Assembly (NCBI GenBank): GCA_963854735.1
Contig: OY978099.1
Location: 1,550,001 to 1,614,000 of the forward strand
Origin: Marvania coccoides
Taxonomy: Eukaryota > Chlorophyta > Trebouxiophyceae > Chlorellales > Chlorellaceae
Reading direction: 5' to 3'
DNA: 64,000 nt
Each line of letters starts with the position of its first letter. Position 1 is the stretch's first letter. A program made the translations under genes and the position numbers. Under the pieces are notes generated by a model. That model saw nothing but the letters and a program-made list of their open reading frames with translations. It was not told where the DNA came from and searched no databases. Of this stretch, positions 57,105 to 64,000 are shown in pieces.

Positions 57105-58113
57105 ATGAGGGGTCGCATCTTAGCCACGCTGATTGTGCTGAGCATTACGCTGCTGCTACCCTCGGTTGTTACCGCACAAAGGGTGACTATCAGCCTGGTG
57201 CCGAAAAAGAAGGCGGTGCGCAAAGAAGGCGGCCTGCCGCCCCCGCCCCCTCCGAAGAAGAAACGCTTGCCAAAGCCACCACCGCCAAACCCCCCGCCGC
57301 CCTTCCCACCATCGCCTCCACCGCCTAGGCGAGCCTCATCTAAACAAAATCTCCCCAGACTAGAAAATTTGGTTCTTGCCAAAATATATACATAGTTTAA
57401 TCATCTTGTTATTATCCTTTCCTGCAGCCCGCGCCCACCACCGCCCTCCCCTCCCCCAAGCCCACCACCGCCCTCTCCTCCCCCACGCCCACCACCGCCC
57501 TCTCCTCCCCCACGCCCGCCACCGCCCTCTCCTCCCCCAAGGTCGCCACCGCCCTCTCCTCCCCCACGCCCACCACCACCTAGGTAGGCGTTTCTTCTCT
57601 CTTTATCATTTGCCATCACGCTACTGAAAAACAAGCCTCGTTAAATATAAAAAAATGTTCTATGATAACACCTGTTATTACAACGCTGGAGCCCCCCAAA
57701 AGTGGCTAATGCCCATTCCCACCCCCTTTGTTTATTGCAGCCCAAAGCCTTCCCCGCCACCGCCCAAGCCGCCTCCTCCTCCGCCACTCCCTGCCCGCAC
57801 CCGCCAAAACACCTGCTCGTACCCGTACCAGCGCAAGGTCTTTTCTGGGCGCCGCTTGAATTCTGCGCTGAAGAATAGCTACCGGCCGTGCTACGGGGAC
57901 CAGGTGTCTACCCCAGAGGCCTGCTGCGTAAAGTGCGTGGCAGAAGCAAAGTGCAGGGGCTGGATGTTCATGGAAAATCTTGATTGCCGCGGAGAGGGCG
58001 TCTTGGACGTTGAAAACACCGGGGCGTGCTACTTGATCGACGACGTGACCGGCACCTACGACGCAGACTCTAGCGACCTCCGCCCCTTTGGGCAAAAGGT
58101 GCCGCTGTCATGA
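57105..58113 (+). CDS. Secreted proline-rich (extensin-type) PAN-domain protein 2 (250 aa)
   Basis: Exons are 57105-57328, 57428-57583 and 57741-58113, 753 bases in frame. The N-terminus MRGRILATLIVLSITLLLP is a signal peptide. A Lys/Pro-rich segment leads to an exon made almost entirely of SPPPRPPPP-type repeats, then a C-terminal Cys-rich PAN-like domain (ACCVKCVAEAKCRGW, CRGEG, CYLIDDVTG). Intron 1 has a GC donor (CCTAG/GCGAGC) and intron 2 a GT donor after the same CCTAG. Domain order, phases and Cys pattern match gene 1 upstream, so the two are tandem paralogs that differ in how many proline exons they carry. Confidence 0.8.
57428..57583 (+). repeat. In-frame proline-rich tandem repeat exon
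   Basis: Repeated 30-base units (variants of ccaccaccgccctctcctcc followed by cccacgc) encode PPPPSPPPR-type modules; five units are visible. Confidence 0.85.
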
Positions 58114-58584
58114 TAATCCAAATGATATCCAAAAAAATAAAAATATAAACTGCATTGTATATTTATTCCAATTAAATTATTGTTGATTTTGCTCGTAAGC
58201 AGCATTACATCTTGCGTTCTCTCACTGGCCATGTGAGCTCCCGGAGCGTGTTGATTTTGTTATGGGCAGGGTTTATGGACATTATTTTCTCTGCGTGCCC
58301 CTTCCATTCTTCCATTTCGCATTTCACACCTCGCTACCTCCTTTTGTATATATTTTTGTGCACATTTTGCACCCCGTACCTCATAATAACTTTGAAAATT
58401 ATAGACATTTGCTTGCTTGCTCCTAAATTATTTATATTCTTTTTTCTTATTCAAAAGCCATGCACATACATGCTTACTTACTCGTTAATACGGTTTCCTG
58501 AAGTGGTTCGTTTCGTTTTTTTTCAATTGCCACAAATGCACGTTGCAGCAGGGTGTAAATTCATTCAAGTCGGGGCACAGCAAG
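58114..58584. other. Convergent intergenic region before GH51
   Basis: 471 AT-rich bases. No gene seen; the 3' UTRs of both neighbours are expected. Confidence 0.55.
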
Positions 58585-61496
58585 CTAGCTGGGCTGCACC
58601 TGGACGTGCAGCTGCAGCACCGTTACGCTGTACGGCTGCAGTTCCACGGTGAATGAGTCAGATGCGTTGTTCATCGCCATAGCCACAGGCGCCACCTTGA
58701 GCGGGTCTTCAAACGAGTTTTCGTCCTCCGGGCGGCCGCTCGTCAGGATCACAGCGTCTGCGCGAGACGCCACCACAGCAGCGGCCGCACCACGCCGCAC
58801 CGCCATCCCTACAGTCGCCGCATCGGGAGAAAAATTTACTATCCGCACCGCCACCGTGCTGCAGCTGGCGTCCTGGCAGGTGGCTGAAGCAGCGACGCTG
58901 CCCGCGCAGCCTGTTGCTCCCGGCGGGTTTGCCACCGCCGTGGCTGCGTAGTGCGTGCCCTGGGTCTCCCTGAAAAGGCGCTGCACATGGTAGGAGGGGA
59001 TCCCGAACCAGCGGTGGTTGTCAATCACGATCATATTGGTGGGCCAGGGGCGGTCGTTGGTGTGGACGAAGAGAGGGGCGTAGGCAGCCATGTGAACAGC
59101 TGAGCCAAAGGAGGGAGGAGAGGAAAGATATTCAGATAGATTTTGATAGATTTTGAGGCGCTTTGAGGGTGAAAGGAGAGGGTGGCAGGGAGCAGCAGGT
59201 TTAAGAAGGTATTAATTTGACCATACCTAGGCCGTTTCTCTCGAGTCCAGTCATGAACGCTGCCTCAGCCACAGCGCCTGCAGGGGAGCACACGTATTTA
59301 TGACGTGTAAACAAAATAAACAGGCGGCTGAATTCCATTGTGTGATTTACTGCTTACCAATTAAGTTGCCCTGGCCCCCACCTGTAGAAAAGATCGTCGC
59401 TTTTGAGGATCTTAAAATTACGAAAACAATCACCAGAGTGGCTGATCAACTCCACTCACCGTCTGTCACAGCGTACTCAGATGCAAACACAAGGTGCCCG
59501 CTGGCGGGGTCCCTCCCAGCAAAGGCGGTGCGCAGCGCAAACATCTGGGCAGGGTTTGTGTAGACGTGCCAGTCCCAAAGGCTGCGCAGGCAAACATTTC
59601 AAAAAAATATTACAGGGGGTTAAAACTTCAACTTGGCGTAGCAGCTAAAATAAAACATCGGCAGCAGTTTTGGCCTCACTCTGTTGGTCCGTCTTGGCCC
59701 ATGTCGCAGTTGGCAATGAGGCGCAGGTGGGGGTAGCGCGCGGAGAGCGCGCCGTAGAAGAGGTTGTAGTTGGTGGCATAGTACGGCTTCCCGCAGTCCT
59801 GCATGGCGCATACAACGTGAAGAGTCAGCGAAACCAAGATACTGCAACATTTCAAGCGAAACCAAGATACTGCAACATTGCAAGAATCGTTTGAACTTGA
59901 AAAAATCCTTGCCTCGTTCCCTATGGCCAGGTAGTTCAGCTGCCAGGGCTCCTCCCTCCCCATGGCCGCCCGCACTCCCCCCCACGTGGTGGTGGCGTCC
60001 CCTGTGATAAAATCCACAGAGTCCAGCGCATCCTGCACCAGGGCCACCACGTCAGAAGTGGGGACGCTGTCTCCGTGCGCCACGCCATTGTTGATCACCC
60101 ACACGGGCTCGGCGCCCAGCTCCTCCGCCAGCAGCATGTACTCAAACTGCCAATGTTGAAATACGAAGGGGGAAGAAGCTAACCGTGCATGAAGAACAAA
60201 AACATCTTTTCTGGGTTTCTGGCGCTACTGATAGTTTTCTCACCAGCCCCAGTCCGTCTGTTGACCAATACCCCCAGAGGTTGTAGTGCCCGGGCCGCTC
60301 CTCCACGCGGCCGATGCTGCGTTTCCAGTAAAAGGCGTTGCGCATCCAGTTGCCCTCGACAAAGCACCCCCCAGGGAAGCGCAAAAACCTTTCGAGAGCA
60401 AATATTGAAAGGAGGGGGGTGAGAATGGGAGATACGCAAGGAATTTTGGGGCGAACGGCTCGAGAATGAGAAAAGGCTAAAGAGAACTCGTAATGCCGTT
60501 GCCTGCCTCCCCGGGCTTCAGGTCCTTGAGCGCTTGCAGCAGGTCGGGCCTGAACGGCCAGAAGTTGAGGTGGCCCTCCTTCCGCCCGCGCTCTGCGTTC
60601 TCTAGCGGCACCATCGACAGCTGGTCCAGAATCAAAGTAGCGGGCCCCAGGAAACTGACGACAACGCGGGCATCGTGGTCGGTGGCGTTGCTCTCCAGCA
60701 CCCCAAAGTAGCGCTGCCACGCGCCCCCCTGTCCTGAGCTAGCGGCCCCTGCAATCGTAAGCTTCACTGCGCCGTGGCGAGTCTCCAGATCCGCGTTCGT
60801 CACAGCCACTTCCACCTCGATTTCTTGCGCCTGAGGGTTGCGCACAAACATGGAGAGCTCGTAGCTGTCTCCGGCGTTGACTGAAACCCCCCAAAAGCCG
60901 AAGTTAACGATGCCGCCTGGGAGGGAGGAGGAAAGGGCGGTGACCTCCATTCCCACCTGGTTTTCAGGGTTCAGGGGCAACTCTCTGGTCAGGGCAGTGC
61001 TGGTGCCGGCCAGCGGCAGCCACGGCACGATAATGGTAGAAAGATTGCCGGCGATGGAAGAGGGGTGGCGCATGGAGTGCCTGCTTGACGCTGCGACGGT
61101 GTGCGGACGGGAAACTGGGCGCGTGGGGTCTTGTTGCTTGGCGCTGAGCGCGTGGAGATCGATGGGCGCACGGGTGAGCAGTGCGTTGCCGTTTGAGGGT
61201 AACAGCGGGAAAAAGCCGGCGGCAGCAGCAGTGGCGTCGAATGAGCGGTCTTGGATGAGCTCAGCGTACAGCCCGCCCTCTCCTGCATGCCCAATTTCTT
61301 CGAAAAAGATGCCAAAGAGGTACGGCGCGATGGGGTGCTTGCTGTTCAGATCCACCGTCACAGAGGCATTCACAGGGCCCAGGATATCAGGTGCAGACCA
61401 TTGCGCGAGCCTGCTGATGATCGCAGGCAGCTTCAGAGCGCTGCAAACCAGCGCTCCGAAAGCCAGGGCCAACAGCAGCAAAATTCTGAATTGCAT
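58585..61496 (-). CDS. GH51 alpha-L-arabinofuranosidase, secreted (about 723 aa)
   Basis: Exons are 61496 to about 60511, 60388-60244, 60146-59913, 59798-59680, 59581-59460, 59277-59227 and 59099-58585. Signal peptide MQFRILLLLALAFGALVCSA. It releases terminal arabinose from wall arabinans and arabinosylated proteins. The N-terminal part has FGIFFEEIGHAGEGGLYAE and a carbohydrate-binding-like beta region. The barrel has FLRFPGGCFVEGN, WVINNGVAHGD, LAIGNE with the acid/base Glu (about 455) and FASEYAV with the nucleophile Glu (about 530). The intron right after the acid/base Glu has a GC donor (GAG/GCAAGG). Exons 2-7 join cleanly, but exon 1 needs to end in phase 2 near LKDLKPG, and no GT or GC donor is available there. 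Confidence 0.88.
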
Positions 61497-61992
61497 CCTT
61501 TGATTTAAAAAAAATCGGTCCGAAAAAGTTGAAAAGGCATTGGAGGTGATGTCGAGATGGAACAAAAATCAAATTAAATCGACGGGTTTTTGTAATATTG
61601 AGAGCTGCTTCTCTCCATTTTTTCCTTTTCAGCTGGGACAGCTGCCTCTTCTACCTCTGATTGACACTGGCTGAGGTGAGAGATGGCAATATTTTGACTA
61701 TCGCACCCGCTCTCACGTCCTTAACCTCAGTCCCAGAAGCTGCAAGGGACATATTTGCTGCCAGAAGTTCCACCGCCCGCTCCGCTCCGCTCTGCCAAAA
61801 CTAAAAAGATGCCTCCTTGTGATCAACTGCAAAATATAAGGCCTCAGTTCCCTCTATGCTTGCCCTAAAACGAAAAATCTGCTTCATGTGTTTGTTATAA
61901 CTATAAGCTTTGTCAAATAAAAAAATACGAAAGGCGCCAATAGCAGCTCAGTTTGCAGCAGCGCACAGCTGGCACACATGCACCACCGGCAA
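61497..61992. other. Intergenic between GH51 start and Sm D1 end
   Basis: 496 bases, AT-rich on both sides. It should hold the GH51 promoter. No gene. Confidence 0.5.
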
Positions 61993-62440
61993 TCACCGCC
62001 CTCGTCCCCTTCCTCGCCCCCTGCCGCGTCCGCGCCCTCTGCCGCCTGCGCCGCCAGCTGTGCCCCGCTCTGGTCGCTTGGGCCTCGTTTTGGGCTGGTC
62101 CAGGTCCACCAGCAGCGTGTCCAGGTTCAACGAGTCGGGGAGGATGAAGTATCTGATGTTGTTGCCGCGGATGGACATCTGGTCCACGTTGATGGGGTTG
62201 CGCCCCTTGGGAACAAGCTTCACCGTCTTGAGGTGGGTGTTCATGGCAACGTCCACGCCCGCAATGGTGCCGTACACCACCGTGCCGTTCTTCAGCTCTA
62301 TTTGCACCTTTTCATTCGCCAGTTTCATGAGAAACCTGCACGCACGAGCCAGAGTTTTTGGGGAGGGATGATCGATTTGATGGCTGCATGATAAAAATGA
62401 AACGGCTTTTTTAATGTTCTCACCTCACGAGCTTCACCAT
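61993..62440 (-). CDS. SMD1: Small nuclear ribonucleoprotein Sm D1 (119 aa)
   Basis: Exons are 62440-62424 and 62335-61993 (GT-AG), 360 bases in frame. Sm D1 is one of seven core proteins that ring the U1, U2, U4 and U5 snRNAs. Residues 1-80 form the Sm fold: [20 protein letters not shown], then [14 protein letters not shown] (Sm1) and [15 protein letters not shown] (Sm2). The tail is a Gly-Arg dipeptide run, the usual site of arginine methylation. Length equals that of other eukaryotic Sm D1 proteins. Confidence 0.97.
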
Positions 62441-62831
62441 CGTGCCTAGTTGTTATCCCAAAGCCGCTCCTTGAACTGCCCCGCCTCTCTGATATGGCAA
62501 AATAAAATAAAATGATTGTTTGGCTGCGATGAAATCTTCCAGGCGTACTTATTCGAGTGTTCCTCCAACGTTTTTTCTGTAATTATCGTTATAATATAAA
62601 ACTAATCGTCAGAGAACACAGTTTCAGGCCTTTCCAGCCTCGACCAAACTTTGAAATAAAAAAACTTGAATTTTCGGTCGGGTTTCAGAGCTGGAAACAG
62701 TTTGAAAATATATATATGAAAAACCTTACTGGTATAAACACCATGCCACGAGCGGAGCCTCTATCAGTTGCTTCTCCCAACAGCCCTTCAAATTAATTCC
62801 AACTTGTTTCCCTTCTTGGAAAGCGAGCCAA
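62441..62831. promoter_or_regulatory. Divergent promoter region, Sm D1 / DUF155 gene
   Basis: 391 AT-rich bases between divergent starts. No motif can be defended. Confidence 0.4.
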
Positions 62832-64000
62832 ATGGACAGGGGGAGGTCGTTTGACGACATTGACCTGGGGAGATCGAGCAGCCACGACGATGGCCCGGAG
62901 GAGCGGTACAGGGACGTGGGACGAAGCGTCTCAGCTCCACGAGAGCGGGGCGGAACTGAAAGACAGGTAAGAGCCTCAAATTTTCCCTCCCTACGCTCCC
63001 GGTTTATATAAATTGTTTACCCGCCCTCTTTTCTTTCCATCCCCGCCTGCAGCGGATGCACCACATGCCCATCAATCGCCCCATCAACCTGCCTGGCCGC
63101 TCTCAAGGCCGGTTGGTGTTTCTAGGCCCAGGGTGGGTTGAGCCAGCGCTGTTCTCAGACCCTCTGCCGCCGGACGCGCTTCCTGAGCCCGTGCCCTCGC
63201 ACTTCCAGGGCCCTGGGCTGACTGTGAGGGTGCGGTGCTACTGTGTGGGCGAAGCGTTTGACCGTAGCAAGCTGCAGGACCAAATTCTGAAGCGGTCGTC
63301 AGCGTCCTCGGTGCGAGCCTACCCCGAGGTGCTGTGCTCCACATACCACGTGACGGGGGACGCCAAGGTGCAGGGCGACATTTTTTACTATGACTGGGGG
63401 TGCGTCGTGTTTTGGGGGCTGGACAAGAGCGCGGAGCGACACATTCTGCGGGAGATTGCGGAGCCGTGCGTGGCGGGGGGAGAACCGTTGCCGCCGGAGC
63501 GGCGGGAGCGCGACCGGCTGCGGGTGCTGTACACAGCCAGCCCGAAGACTGTGATGGAAAACGACACCCTGGCGCTACACTTTCGATTTGCAACAGACTT
63601 CGAGGTGAAGATGGCGGTGTCATTCGCACTGGCGCAGTCCACCAAGCTCAGTGCGGCGGAAGAGGACCTGCGGCGAATGGGGAAGCGGCTGGCGTACGTG
63701 CCTGGGATGCTGGCCGAGAGCGGCGAGGTGCCACCGGAGCGGGACACGCTGCGCGCGATAGGGCGGCTTTACAAACAGATGGCGGCTGTCACGCTGCTGG
63801 GGGCGGCGCTGGACTTGCCGGATGCGATGGACTCTGCACCGTCCAACATCAGGGAGCTGTACAAGGCAACGTACGACTACTTGGAGGTGGCAGAGCGCTT
63901 GGTAAGGAAACTGCCTGCGACCACAGCTATTGTGTAATACCAGTTTTGGCGTTCAGAGAACTGCGTATCAGCGGGTTCATCACATATCACCCTAACTGAA
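62832..64000 (+). CDS. DUF155 / RMD1-family protein (partial, 3' end outside window)
   Basis: Exons are 62832-62966 and 63053-63901, GT-AG, in frame (328 residues so far). The frame ends soon after 63901, where a GTAAGG donor sits, so the gene continues beyond the window. Family features are YYDWGCVVFWGL, FRFATDFEVKMAVSFALAQS and the following STKLSAAEEDL. The N-terminal about 70 residues are Arg/Ser/Asp-rich and not part of the domain. DUF155 proteins (yeast RMD1, plant RRG) are mostly mitochondrial or membrane proteins with roles in organelle translation or division. The C-terminal membrane helices expected in the family would be in the missing exons. Confidence 0.8.

Overview
This window looks like nuclear DNA of a green alga (Chlorophyta; class not resolved). 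The reasons are intron-rich genes with GT-AG and many GC-AG introns, GC-rich exons set in AT-rich introns and spacers, a formin with a RhoGAP-like N-terminus, extensin-type (Ser-Pro-Pro-Pro) secreted proteins, a TGTAA motif 41 bases after one stop codon, and plant-type AMP deaminase, GH51 arabinofuranosidase and SEC62. I rebuilt about 23 protein-coding genes by joining exons. For nearly all of them the exon lengths sum to an intact reading frame. No tRNA, rRNA, CRISPR array or complete transposon was recognised.

Layout: 1-3.1 kb holds a tandem duplication of a small secreted-protein gene. 3.7-4.9 kb (-) is a membrane-anchored FkbM-like methyltransferase. 5.7-16.8 kb (+) is SMG1, the nonsense-mediated decay kinase, in seven exons. 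17.5-21 kb (-) holds two paralogous genes of unknown function, separated by repeats. 21.7-23.1 kb (-) is SEC62, divergent from a type II membrane SGNH-like protein (23.4-25.0 kb). 25.2-27.2 kb (-) is NADP isocitrate dehydrogenase, divergent from a small unknown gene. 28.8-32.0 kb (-) is AMP deaminase, divergent from a TPR+CS co-chaperone-like gene (32.3-34.7 kb). Then come a secreted FAS1 protein (34.9-35.9 kb, +), an NSF-N-like/BTB/cytochrome b5 fusion (36.4-37.9 kb, -), a small plant-type SHVSDNDP protein (38.1-38.6 kb, -) and the formin (39.2-44.7 kb, -). 45.9-50.0 kb (+) carries two tandem secreted paralogs of unknown function. 50.9-54.4 kb (+) is site-1 protease. 54.8-58.1 kb (+) has two tandem proline-rich/PAN proteins. 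58.6-61.5 kb (-) is GH51 arabinofuranosidase, 62.0-62.4 kb (-) is Sm D1, and 62.8 kb to the end (+) is a DUF155/RMD1-like gene that runs off the window.

The genes do not form one pathway. Two themes recur: secretion and cell wall or matrix (SEC62, site-1 protease, FAS1, the proline-rich/PAN pair, GH51, SGNH-like protein, secreted paralogs), and RNA metabolism (SMG1, Sm D1).

The most unusual material is (a) two families of very short interspersed repeats flanked by target-site duplications, one with an occupied/empty site pair inside the tandem duplication and one of about 17-52 bases that looks 5'-truncated with an A-rich tail; (b) seven GC-AG introns among about 59 inferred; (c) an 11-base microexon and a putative 9-base first exon; (d) the NSF-N/BTB/cytochrome b5 fusion; and (e) tandem paralogs that differ by one intron and by GC versus GT donor use.
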